Shown here: positions 22,732 through 33,124 of the stretch, one piece after another
How the letters are laid out: each line of letters begins with the position of its first letter
Numbering within the stretch: position 1 is the stretch's first letter
Assembly (NCBI RefSeq): GCF_029784155.1
Contig: NC_073692.1
Span: 233,324,503 to 233,388,502 of the forward strand
Direction: 5' to 3'
DNA: 64,000 bases
DNA from: Uranotaenia lowii
Lineage: Eukaryota > Arthropoda > Insecta > Diptera > Culicidae
Notes under the pieces: model-generated
Seen by the model: the letters and a program-made list of their open reading frames with translations, nothing else
What the model was told of the DNA's origin: nothing
Database searches by the model: none
Translations under genes and position numbers: made by a program

Positions 22732-24882
22732 CGCCTCTAACAGGTCTTAAGAATAGAGCAAGCCGTTTGAGTAAGGGCTTATAATAAATTGATCTCCAAG
22801 ATGTTATGCTCGTCCAGTTGTATGCTACTAAACTTTACAGATCATCATAGATTTTTCCAAAGATTCGGTAATTAATTTCACTTTACCGATTGCATGTCAA
22901 AATAAGAAGAGCTAATATACAATTTAAACATCGGTAACACAGATTCATTACTTTTTTACCGAGCCAAGATCTGACTTCACACGAGGAAAGCTCTTAAACT
23001 CTCCTTCGCAATCCGATTAAACTCTTTGATCGCACTAAAATGGCATCATCATTGCCATACGTCGAGCGATATACCGAAACCTGTTACGGTGTAATTTAGT
23101 CGATCTTACTTCACGAGCTCTACTGCTATTCACAATTCGATGCACCATCATCGGCTCAAATGCAACTGGCACGCCCGCTGATTTGGTTCGGTTTGTTTTG
23201 TTCTGTTGCACATCGACTTAATACAAAATGACGTCAATCATTTTAATTCAAGCAAGGTTGAAAAATTGCATTTCACCTCTACTACATACATGTGATAGGC
23301 TGCTGCTGCTGCTGCTGCTGCTGCAACAGGTCAATCAAGATGGTGCAACATACTATAGTATCGAGCGAAATGCGAAGTTAATGGGTAGCTCAGCTAGTAT
23401 GAAACCAAGCGCTGAGACCAAGTTTCAGCAGGTTAGCCTGCGAGAAAAATGAAAACTAATCTCCATAAAAACTGCTAAAATTATGATCAAATCACCATAA
23501 AGAGTTAAAAATTGCCCAATAATATTGTTTGTAAGATGAGACATAACATTATTTTTTATTTGATGTGATCTAAATTATATTGAAACAATTTCATCCTGAT
23601 TACGAAACAAATGTTTTGATGTGCTCCTCAAAGCAAATGGGACTCTAATCGCCGTCATCATGACAAGACTGAGGACGCTTGTAGCAAGTGATTATATTTT
23701 GTAAGCTGATAGTGAATGTTAGGTAACATAGACTAATTAAAAACCCAATACATCACGTCAAGTGCCAGAGTCCCAGAAGGTTTTCTAAGGTTCGCGATAA
23801 GAGAATCTGCCCATATACAGCTGCTCGCGGTATATTGTCTCAATTCATTTGCATCCGACACTTCTGAGACAAGTTCCGGATAGTTGACATTGGGAAACTG
23901 CTTCAATCTAAAAACTTGAGGCAGTATTCGCCACAAATTCAGAATATGAATCTGATTTTTTTGCTGCAATTCAAATAGGAGCTTAAATTTTAAACAACAA
24001 ATTTTCATCACCATAAATTACGTTTTAGTTTATGAAAAGATTTTTTAAACTTTATAATTTACAGTAAAAATTATTAAAAATCCCACTGTGCTGCACGCAA
24101 CCGACAGCCAAGAAGGGTACTTCTAGCTATGCCATAAATTAAGTGTTTTTTAAAACAATTCTTACGCCCGATAGGGGTGTGAAATTAGCAAACTGCAAGC
24201 CAGTGAGCAAGCAAGTCAAGTGAGGGTATAGGAACCTGAAGTCGCTAGTCGTTTGAGTGGTAAACAAAATGAGTCGGCCGAGCACGTGGACCGAACGGAT
24301 GTTTGATTAGTTGATGAACCAATTAGTAAAGAGTACACACAGATACTCGAGAACAGAGACAGAGAGACTCATCAACAAGTCGCTGCCGCCGAGATTGTGA
24401 ATCGAAACCAGATTAGGTTGGTTTTATCTAACTAGCCGGGGTGTTGTAGGAGACACACGCTCCAGGAAGGTGTCGGTTTTGTTACATGATTTCTTGTGTA
24501 CCTGTGATGGACGTCATTTGTACCTTTATGGGAAAAAAATGATTCAAATCTTACACTTTACATATTGTTTTGATTTTTGATGTGATGAAGTACATGCACT
24601 TCGGAACGTTTTACCGACACGTATCAGATCAACCAATTTTAATATTCTAAGAGATAATGTTTTATTCAATAGCAATATCTCGTATTTTCAATCAATATTA
24701 ATTTTTTGAAACTCATCGGAACGATTCGGATTAAAGACAGATGGGTTAAGTGAGATAAAGCTTCCTTCAAAAAAATACGCTTCAATGTTCCCATGTGGGG
24801 CATGTTTCATACGTTTAGTTGTTATATATGTATGTATGTATTCAATTGTTAAAACCTCAACACTAGCCAAAAGTGCATCCTA
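22732..24882. other. Spacer with two GC-richer patches
   Basis: Patches at 22960-23450 and 24150-24500 are visibly richer in GC and in CGA/CG dinucleotides than the flanks but contain no ORF I recognise. They could be unannotated non-coding exons or regulatory DNA; the sequence alone does not decide. Confidence 0.35.
23300..23323 (+). repeat. (CTG)8 microsatellite
   Basis: Eight uninterrupted CTG units followed by CAACAGG. It lies in a 74-codon ORF, where it would encode polyleucine, but that ORF has no other support. Confidence 0.95.
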
Positions 24883-25905
24883 AAGGGTGTCCACGATGAA
24901 ATTGCCACACACAAAATAGATTCGCAAAATTCGAGTTTTCATCCGATTGCCATCAAATTTACAGGGATTGAAAATTAATTATTAAACTTCATTTTATTTA
25001 CAGTCCATACGCAAATGCCCGCACCTTGGCCTTGACCTCGGCCATAAGATACTGCACAATCTGTGAATCAAACGTTTTTTGCATGTAAACTCATACTTTC
25101 TTCAGTTCTTCGGCTGTCTTCACTACCTTAGGTCGTTTAAGAAGGTGCTGCTTCTTAATCGCCCAGCACTTCTCGATGGGGTGGAACTCTGGAATGTTGG
25201 GAGAATTGAACATTTTCGGCACGAAATTGACCTTATTGTCCGCATACCACTTCAGCACATCCTTGGAGTAGTGGCAAGAGGCCAAATCCGGCCAGAAGCT
25301 TGTTGGGACGTTGTGGGAGCAGCCACATATGTTTCGTCGTCCATGATGAAGCATTGAACTTTCGTCAGCACGTTGAGGTACAACTTCCTGGCACGGGTTT
25401 TGGGGACTTGTTCTGCTTCTCGTCGCGATTAGGGGCCTTTTGTACCTTGAACGTTCGAAGCCCAGCCTTAGTTTTGGCCTTCTGGACAAAACTTCGGCCT
25501 AGGTGCAGCTTCTTAGTCACATCCCGAACGGAGACGTTCGGGTTTCGGTTGAAGGTTGTGATTTTTGGTGTTGTACGGAATAGTTTTTCCATCACTTCTG
25601 GGCTTCCGATCGGTGGTCAATCGTACCTCGAACCGCTTAATCACTCGCGATACTATGGAATTCGCGATACCCAACGTTTTAGCGATGGAACGATGCGAGA
25701 GTTCCTTGTTCTCGTGATGAATGTGCAAGATTTTATCACGCACGAGCTGTTCTTTCGACTCCATTTCCGCGAGTTTTAATCACAACTTGCAGGATGTAAA
25801 CAATGCACTATGAACTAAATCCACCCAAATTTTCATTGAATTCTAGCAAACGGTTAAAAAGTTAGAGAAATTTCATAGTGTGCCAATTTCATCGTGGACA
25901 CCCTT
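24883..25905 (-). mobile_element. ITmDD37E (Tc1/mariner) element, defective
   Basis: The termini AAGGGTGTCCACGATGAAAT..TG and the reverse complement at 25880-25905 are inverted repeats of about 28 bp with one mismatch, flanked by TA (24881-24882 and 25906-25907). The minus-strand transposase fills most of the 1,023 bp. The family normally spans about 1.3 kb, consistent with the coding deletion described for the transposase. Confidence 0.92.
25003..25764 (-). pseudogene. Broken DD37E transposase
   Basis: The start at 25764 (MESKEQLVRDKILHIHHENK) gives an N-terminal helix-turn-helix (LSHRSIAKTLGIANSIVSRV). A second DNA-binding segment (VSVRDVTKKLHLGRSFVQKA) follows in a shifted frame. The first catalytic aspartate lies in MDDETYV (about 25330-25350, third frame), the second in FWPDLASCHYSKDVLKWYA (about 25283), and the glutamate in NIPEFHPIEKCWA. 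I count 37 residues between the second D and the E, the DD37E signature. Only about 20 codons separate the first and second D, far fewer than usual, so the core is deleted. Frameshifts and a TGA near 25088 complete the inactivation. The C-terminus continues to a stop near 25003. Confidence 0.88.
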
Positions 25906-26885
25906 TAATCAAATCCCTTCTCCCTTTCTTCAAACAAAATTCTTTGCTAGGATGCTTAGGTAACCTCGGTCCTTAAGCGCGATGTTGATTTTTCATCCTT
26001 TCCTACCGAACTATCTCTTGTCATCAGTTTTGGACATTGTGAATGTGATGTCAATTCCAGAAACCGTTCTTTTCACCTTTGATCAAAATTGATGGCCTCG
26101 GTCAATCACGGAGTAGCAACCATTGGCGATGTGAAACTAGTTCTACTGAGCTACGCCAGTGATCGTGGAATGCAAAATGTTTAGATTGTTGTTAGAATTT
26201 TATTTTCGAACCAATTTAAAAATATCTTTAAATTCACTGTTCTATGTCTGAAGATTTTGAGTTCAACGATTGAAGGTGGATGTGAGTAGTCAATCAAGCT
26301 AAGCTAAGCTAAATATATGTACATATATCTATGTATTTAATTGTTTGAGTTGGTCGCTCTCAAGATTTTAGAGATCTATCCGGAATCCAAAGACTAACAT
26401 TCAGTGCAGTTGGCAATCTGCCGTGGTACATACCTACATGAAATTGAAGTAGCTGTGGGATGACTTCAACAAGTGCGATGTCAACGATTTATTCTTGGAA
26501 AGATCTCAAGGCGAAGTCGAAGCTAATTTTGCTTGTGGTTCCTTTCATTTATGAGCGCTCTCAGAATACTCAAAGTGCACACAAGGCCTAGTCAGTTTAG
26601 GAAAAGCGTTTGAAAACTTCAGTACGGAAAGCCAGAAATCGTATCGGTGTCCCACATACTTAAATAGAGATAATAGTTCGGATGAATTGTTCGGAGCTCA
26701 TAAACAAAGCAACTTGTAGCAAATACACATACATATCTATCACCCTTTATGACGACCAAAGGCCTGACCTCGCGTTGGTTTCCAGCAGAAGTGTCACACT
26801 AGGCCAAAAACTTTTGGAAAATTTCTTTCTGTTTGTAATTATAATTGTTCTTTATTGATTTAACGGCAGCCCATCGATATAAAAT
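25906..26885. other. Spacer, no recognised gene
   Basis: Moderately AT-rich, short ORFs only. It includes a local (AAGCT)n-like run at about 26297-26312. Confidence 0.4.
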
Positions 26886-27276
26886 AAGGTTGCCAAATTT
26901 TTTTCAGCTCGTATCCAGGCCGGACAAAATCCGGGCATTTAGTTTTTAAATTGACGACTTAAAACCGGGCTAATTTTGTCAAAACTTTGAAATTACTCAA
27001 CAAAAATGAAGATAAAAAAATTGAAAAAAAAAATTTGTCAACGAAATTCATAAACAGATTTTAATTAGTACTTTCAGGCTTCGAAAAAACCTTTCATAGT
27101 TATTTTTGCAAAACCTGCTAAAAAAATTTTGTTTTGGAGGCATAAATAAAAAAATAAACAAATGAAAAATTCTGGGCAAAATCCGGGCAACCGGGCCGGG
27201 CTTGGCCGGACTGTTCCCAGATTTTGTATCAAATATCCGGGTAAACTCTGATAAAACCGGACAATCTGGCAACCTT
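26886..27276 (-). repeat. AAGGTTGCCAGA-type short element, copy 2
   Basis: The ends AAGGTTGCCAAATT (left) and AATCTGGCAACCTT (right) form inverted repeats. Internal GGACAAAATCCGGGCA, CTGGGCAAAATCCGGGCAAC and CGGGTAAACTCTGAT blocks match 19462-19920 on the opposite strand. TA dinucleotides lie next to both ends. No coding capacity. Confidence 0.75.
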
Positions 27277-27499
27277 TATATAAATCATAGTTATCCGATC
27301 AGGAGAGCATAACAAAATAGTTACAAAAATCAATATCAACGAGATATTATTAACTTCTTCGGATATAGCTTTGATAGCATAATCTTCGTTTTGCTCATTT
27401 CGAATAAAATGATTATGTCTCTTTTGATACAATCCGTTGTTTTTTTTTCTGCCGGGCTAGCAAATGCTTTGAAAACTTTAATTGGAAGTTCTTATTCCA

Positions 27500-27580
27500 A
27501 TGCACCAGGCATGGTTTTGTGGTAGCGTGCGCACCCCTCAACCTGCAGGTCGAGGTTTGAATCTCCTGGCTGGTACCCGA
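27500..27580 (+). repeat. tRNA-like (SINE head) segment
   Basis: TGGTAGCGTGCGCACCCC resembles an A box, and about 30 bases on GAGGTTTGAATCTCC is a good B box with pairing flanks, as in a T-arm. No acceptor stem closes the structure, so it is better read as a degenerate SINE head or tRNA pseudogene than as a tRNA gene. Confidence 0.35.
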
Positions 27581-28119
27581 ACTTGAATTGTTCAAGTTGG
27601 AAACAATGCACGAATGTTTGAGCAATGGGTGTTAAACAAAAGTTGCATACAAGCTTGTATGCAATACTCCATGTCCAAGGACGCCTTTTCTTCTGCTGTT
27701 GTATGCTGGGTGACAACCAATCCTTGTTCTATCAATCTGTCCGCGCTGTATGGGCTGAAGAAGATAATCCGGAACATTGTTGTAGGCCTTGAACATGAAG
27801 CATCCGATGCGTAAAGAGTAGTTGGCTGGTGGAAGGTCACCTAGTACTTTCTCTGTGCCTCAGGTTGTGAACGAGTTTAATTACAGATTTTGAAGCACGC
27901 TGAAGTTTTTCTCTTAATTGCTGACTCAGAACAGAATAGTACACAATATTACAATACAAGAAAAAGGCATGATTAATGATTATACAAACTTTTTCCGCGT
28001 AGACAAGGAGAGAACACTTTTGAATCTGTTGAAGGTTCGTAGGGTTCCATACACCTTCATCACTCAGACGGAGGTCTTTGCTAAGAGAGGACTCCTTAGG
28101 TCTTCTATACTGAGCACAG

Positions 28120-28806
28120 TAATAAAGGAGCCAGGTAAGGAGATTGGCAGGGTAGTTGCGAAGGAAGCGGGAAGAAGCCCGGTCGTGGATGGGTCCACTG
28201 AAAACCTCAGTAGTTCCCAGCAAAATGAGCAGGTCCCAGTGGAAGGAAGAGGTGCCTCAAGGGGCATAAAAAATATGGCCTTTTGGAGGCAGCCGATATG
28301 GTCGACAAGATGCAGGAGTTTGTGCGAAGTACCAACAACTCGCACACGCACATCAAGATTTGGGTGCCGACATTGATGGTGCTCCTGCAGAGTGCCGTCA
28401 AGCAAAGAACGGAGCTTGTGCGGAAGGCCGAGGCTGCAGAGAAGGACTTAGAGGAAGCTGAGAAAAACCACAAAAAGAGATCGCGACTCCCCCGTCTAGA
28501 ACGACTCCTCCAAAAAAGGAGGGGTACGGACTATGAGGATGCCGACGGAGAAAGCAGCGGTGGAGGCTGGCGAATGGTTTGTAATAGGAAGGAGAACGCG
28601 AAAAGAAAGGTCGAAGCCGAGCCACCCCAAAACCCAAACCTCAACGGGTGATGTTCAGGGGCCCTTATCGTGGAAGCGAAAGAAGGCACAACGTATGCGG
28701 ACTAGTTTCGGAAGTTACGCGCAGAGCCAAAGTTATCTGCTCTTGATGAAAGCGTCACCAAAACAAGACGCACCCACAAAGGCGAACTGCTCTTCGAGCT
28801 ATGTAT
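28120..28806 (+). pseudogene. LINE ORF1 (gag-like) fragment, R1/LOA-like, inserted antisense to the host LINE
   Basis: The plus strand reads NLSSSQQNEQVPVEGRG, then after a frame change EAADMVDKMQEFVRSTNNSH with a coiled segment (RKAEAAEKDLEEAEKNHKKR), then a proline/lysine-rich stretch, then in another frame KLRAEPKLSALDESVTKTRR ending GELLFEL. The last block is the conserved region before the zinc knuckles in R1, LOA and Jockey-type ORF1 proteins. The CCHC knuckles themselves are absent: homology stops at about 28800 where the minus-strand RT resumes. ORF1 proteins bind element RNA; this copy has at least two frame breaks and cannot be functional. Confidence 0.7.
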
Positions 28807-29757
28807 AAGCTAAACAGCATCGCACTGAGGCATGAACCTTGAGGCGTACCATCTCGTAACTCACAGCTGTTTGAGTTGAACTCGCCATACTGCACAATCT
28901 AATTTTGTTGTGAAAGGAAGGATATTAGATCGCGAGCGTGTCTAGTAAATCCAAATTCTTCGTACAGCTTTGTGTCTAAAATGGAATGCTTCATAAAATT
29001 AAACGCCAGTGACAGATGACCATCTATATACAGTCATCATCACCAAAACCGCTGTAAATATCGTGTTCAACCTTAGTGAGCGTTCTTATGGTACTGTATC
29101 CCCTACGGATCGGCATCTGGCGATAGGTGAAGGGTTGGATGTATCCAAGTGATTGATGATTTGTGCCAGTAGAACTTTTTATAAGATTTTAGACATCGCA
29201 GGAAGAACACTAATGGGTCTAAAATCTTTGTATTGTACGGGGCTAGACACTTTTGGCAGTGGTGTTGTTATGGCAGTTTTCCACATGAAGGGAAACGTTT
29301 AACACTCGATTATGAGTTTGGAAAGATGTCCAAGAAATGGTAGAATAAGGGACACAATTCATCAAAATGAAAGCGATCGTAATCTGGTCTCTACCTACTG
29401 CATTCGATTGGATTCAAAGATGTGCCTCACGATTGTTTCGACATCTGTGCTAACAAACGTTCTAGCAGGCTGTAGATCGGTTGGATATTGGTGATCACAG
29501 TTATGCAAACCGTTGGCATGCGAAAGATCAATGCCCTCAGGATCAGACTGTTGTTTAGAAGGGTTGTGTATTCCTTCCCTCCTCAGGTTGATCCACAGTT
29601 GCTTAGCATGTAGGTCGTGCGAAAAATTTCGGTCAGCGTGTTGTTTTTTAGCCGCAAGGATAAAATTGTTCACTTGGTTGCGCTCTGTACTGTATTCCTG
29701 CCACTGTTCATCGCCTCTGCGACGATTTGGGTTCCAGTGATATAAATGGCGCATTAT

Positions 29758-30241
29758 TATTTTTTTTTATTCTGGATTTGGCTCTGGATCCGTCCGAAAA
29801 AAAAACGACTTTCGGTTTTCGAGTTATTCCACACGTACATACATACGTGTGCGTGAGAACGAGCGCAATGTTTACATGCAGCTGTCATTTCGTTCTCCCT
29901 TCTGGATTTCTTCACTCGGTTCTTCACATCCGGATTGCCTTTTTTCGTGTCCGGATTGCACTGGACAGCAGATAGTACGATTTTTCTTGGCTGAGAGGTT
30001 CAAAATCGCTGCCATAATCATTTTCCCGTTCATTATTTCAACTGTTTTGCTTTCAGCCACAAACAGCTTTTTAATGTTTTGACAACAACGTTGAGAGTAT
30101 TGGTGAACTTCTCACAAAACTGACTGTTTCTCAGGGTGACTCCGTCCGTTTTTCGAGCGAAACTAGGTTCTAGAGCAATAAATGAGCACGATGACAGCAG
30201 TTAGAGCGAACCTAGGTTTGCCTCCAGGTGAAAAAAAAATA
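29758..30241. mobile_element. TA-flanked 484 bp insertion in the LINE
   Basis: The left end is TA + T9 + ATTCTGGA; the right end, reverse-complemented, is TA + T9 + CACCTGGA. Removing the segment and one TA joins two LINE reading frames exactly in frame (..LAYSFTV before, MRHLYHWNP after), which supports it as a discrete insertion. Inside are CATCCGGATTG / GTGTCCGGATTG repeats and no transposase. It resembles a TA-target MITE; the family is not recognised. Confidence 0.75.
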
Positions 30242-30657
30242 CGGTGAAAGAGTATGCTAAGTTCTGGATATTAACCGCGCTTTCGATTCTCGGTGTCATC
30301 CAGGGTGTTTTATAGTCTTTCAAAATTTTCACTTTTTCTGGTGCGTGTGCTTTGAACAGGTGTTGAAGATATGATGTCAGAAATCGAACTTTTGTCTCGA
30401 CATTTTGAGCGGAGATAAATTGGTGAAAATCGATTGCTTGAAAGTCGGCTTGCAAATTAACTTGGTTGACCCTTTTAAAGTTCCTAACTTGAATACGTTT
30501 TGGAGGAGGCGCACGGATTCTAACGTCAGTGAAAAGATGGAAGTTCTAAAACAGGAACTTCGCACGGCTATCAATTATCAGTTGATGTGCGCTCCGTAAT
30601 TTGGAATTCTCGTGCTCAACCTCTAGGGCGGGGTTACACGTTACACCGCACCGGAGA

Positions 30658-31369
30658 ACTGAGAGGGAGAGAGAAGATACGCCAATGATCACGCAAGTTG
30701 TGCAGACAATTAGTGAAATTGTGGTCAATTGTGGCTAGTTGTGCGGGAAAATGAGTAAAACTGTGTTAAAATAAGAGAAACCGGTGCTCAGAGAGAAAGA
30801 AATTGTGCGAATTGTTGCAAATTGTGCAGCAATTGTGGAATTTTTAACATTACCATTCCAAATACAAAGAATTCTCTCTTCATATAAGTTCCTCGGGCTA
30901 CACTCGCGAAAAGATGTCCCTACTCTTTGAATCATGGCAGTTGGGTATAATCCAGACTAAAAAGTCGCTTACCCAGCAAACATGAAATCGGTGTTGCGAA
31001 TCGCAATTTAGTATTGCTGCATAAAGAACAAATCGTATAAAATGTCATCTAAAGTCAGTTTAAATCGGATATGATAGAAAGTCCGCCATGTTTGTAAATT
31101 TTTCAATGATTTTGCCCCCACGGGCTTTAACCGAGGGTTTGCAATAGAGAGAGAATTCATTGCATTTGGAATGCTAATGATTAAAATTCCACAACTGCTT
31201 CACAAATTGCAACAATTTGAAACAATTCGCACATTTTATCTCTCGCTTAGCATTGGCTTCTCTCATTTTAAGTCAAATCTTCTTATTTTCCCTCACAAAT
31301 TACCACAATTTCAATCATTGGGTGCACAACTTGTTTGATCATTGACGTATCATCTACCTTTATCTCAGT
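30658..31369. repeat. Long inverted repeat, arms about 223 bp, spacer 265 bp
   Basis: The left arm (30658-30880) contains CCAATGATCACGCAAGTTGT, AATTGTGCGAATTGTTGCAA and AAGAATTCTCTC. The right arm (31146-31369) contains the same series in reverse complement with roughly 80% match by eye. The spacer (30881-31145) is unrelated. The layout suits a fold-back or large TIR element. Short ORFs across it are chance. Confidence 0.8.
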
Positions 31370-31377
31370 CCCTGGCT

Positions 31378-31531
31378 TTAATACGTTCGTCGCCATGGGA
31401 CCCATAAACGGGTGACGGCTCTCTTACGCAAGATAGCCGCTCAGTTTTGCCACGCGTTGTAAATCTGGAGCTCTCTCGCTTTTCTTTCACGTTGCGAGAT
31501 TTTTTTTTCTGGGCGACGACGAACGTGTTAA
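31378..31531. mobile_element. 154 bp TTAA-flanked MITE
   Basis: TTAA occurs at both borders (31378-31381, 31528-31531). The ends TACGTTCGTCGCC and, reverse-complemented, CACGTTCGTCGTCGCC are inverted repeats with a 3-base indel. An internal ACCCATAAACGGGT palindrome is present. TTAA targets are used by piggyBac and Kolobok elements; which applies here is not decidable from 150 bp. Confidence 0.6.
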
Positions 31532-31998
31532 AAGAGAAAATCATCGTCATGTTCTCTCTGCAACCAGCAGTACATCCAGATGGCTAAATTGAGTAATATT
31601 AACCAATGAGAGAGCTGGAAAATATGGTCGCTGAAAACGATTTGAAGGCTATGAGAGCCACTCTCTTGCATTTTTCCGATAGATACGAATAAGGTGTCGG
31701 ATAACGCCCAATTGGTGTAGTTTTCGTCGCTTTAGAAAAAAAATGAAATTTTTGTATGTATATTTCCTCTACTTTGGTAGGTAAATGCTGTTTTTCAACT
31801 TTCATACGATCATTCTATAATGTGTATGGAACGTATAGCGAAACAGCATAACAATATAGCTACAAAAATGTTTGCTTGATGGTTTTTTAGATCCACTTCA
31901 CAGCAGTATTTGATGTGAGCATCTTTAGCAATGAATTCTAATGACACAGATATTACATGACGCGTAACGCGATTATTTGATGTAAATTTACGTGCGCA
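31532..31998. other. Spacer
   Basis: AT-rich, no recognised gene. A GATGTAAATTTACGTGCG string near 31980 resembles the GATGTAA/TTACATC strings at 33230-33600 and 40235-40270. Confidence 0.4.
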
Positions 31999-33124
31999 CT
32001 ATTGCTCGCTGTCATAAATTCGCTCGTCGATGGTGATGATCATTTGAAAGATCACCAGCAGGCTGTGATACCAATCCGATGCTGCGATGTACAACTCCCA
32101 GATTTTGCTTTTCCCTAATTTGAAGAGCGCCGTAGGCTCCCCGGGTGGTCGGGATGCACGGTTGTGATGGATGAGCGCACTTCTTCCCGAACTCCGTACA
32201 CACTCTCTCCTACGACAATACTGCTCTGGACGTCTGGGAATGGCACATAAGCGGCACGCGGCGCATTCGTTGCTGACACATCCTTCTAGCAAGCCATCCA
32301 GAGCCCTTTTCGTATCCGGTTCAGCCCAATATTTTCGGGAGTGATGCGCTGATAATCTGTATGAAGGCTCGGTCGACTTGAGCACACCCATCTTAACGGG
32401 AATTCTCCGCCTGGAAGCTAGTCTCTCGCCCGACACGTCAATCCACACTCGCTTATGCCGATCGAAGCGGCATCGTGTTCCTCGTATGGAGACCATCAAA
32501 AGCAACTGCTGGGAAAGATGGAAATGGAAGACAAAAGCCCTAAGGACATCGCCTTGTTAATTGGGAATCGTCAATTAGACTTGCGATCGCCTTACCCTAT
32601 GTAGGGGCTATTGCTGGTTGATGTTGGTTTTCCCAAGGTTGCTAGGAAAGTTCCGTTCCAAACCAAACTCCCGGAATGCTGCTTGCGACTGAGTTTAAGA
32701 TTTCCGCTTGCTGTGTCGCGCTTTTGCCCTAGAGCAAGATGGTCTGTTGTTCCATTTTCTGGCCTTCGGACCGAGTGCGGCGGAATAATCTGTCAAATGT
32801 TCCGAGAACAGTTAGCGCGTGGTCATTTATCTGAGTTTTGACACTCACCAGCAGTCGTTGATGGCACAGTTGATCCGACTCCATCCGGAATGCGTATTCG
32901 CTGCAGACAGTGGACTGGTTGGTCTTGCAGTCCTCTTTCGGTCTCTGGTTTCTCCGATGGAACAAGTTTCGCCACTCCGGATCCGAGCAACACCAAAGAA
33001 TGCCACACTTTTTCCCGGTTTTTATACACACTGAATCAAGTGTCGTTTTGAATATAATAATTTTGATTCTGACGTTTGTGTCGAGCGAGGGGTGCCTCGA
33101 ACTGCAGTATATGTGGGACCACAC
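31999..33124 (-). other. GC-richer segment with unassigned minus-strand ORFs (possible degraded retroelement coding)
   Basis: About 1.1 kb is clearly GC-richer than its surroundings. On the minus strand it carries a 131-codon ORF (32729-33124) and a 168-codon ORF (31999-32505). The latter has a cysteine cluster (CVSNECAACRLCAIP then CRRRECV) that could be a metal-binding motif. I do not recognise the family. A sharp composition change and frame breaks suggest a decayed mobile-element gene, for example gag or an early transposase region, but an old host exon cannot be excluded. No splice sites support a gene model. Confidence 0.35.

Larger units (their letters stand above)
27610..30535 (-). 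pseudogene. Decayed LINE ORF2 (endonuclease-RT linker to C-terminus)
   Basis: Read on the minus strand from high to low coordinates: a linker ending (KTPWMTPRIES at about 30300-30330), then DEQWQEYSTERNQVNNFI (about 29690), then an RT block ELRDGTPQGSCLSAMLFSLY (28805-28866), which is the conserved PQGS..P/AxLF motif. The C-terminal region follows, with LQRASKSVIKLVHNLRHRES (27850-27910) and a final frame to about 27620. The order is that of a CR1/Jockey/I-group LINE, and the exact clade is not settled. Frames are broken in many places and the YADD segment was not found. Two later insertions interrupt it: an ORF1 fragment at 28120-28806 and a TA-flanked element at 29758-30241. Confidence 0.75.

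Noticed and set aside
27500..27580. tRNA gene
   Set aside because: A/B-box-like strings but no closing acceptor stem.
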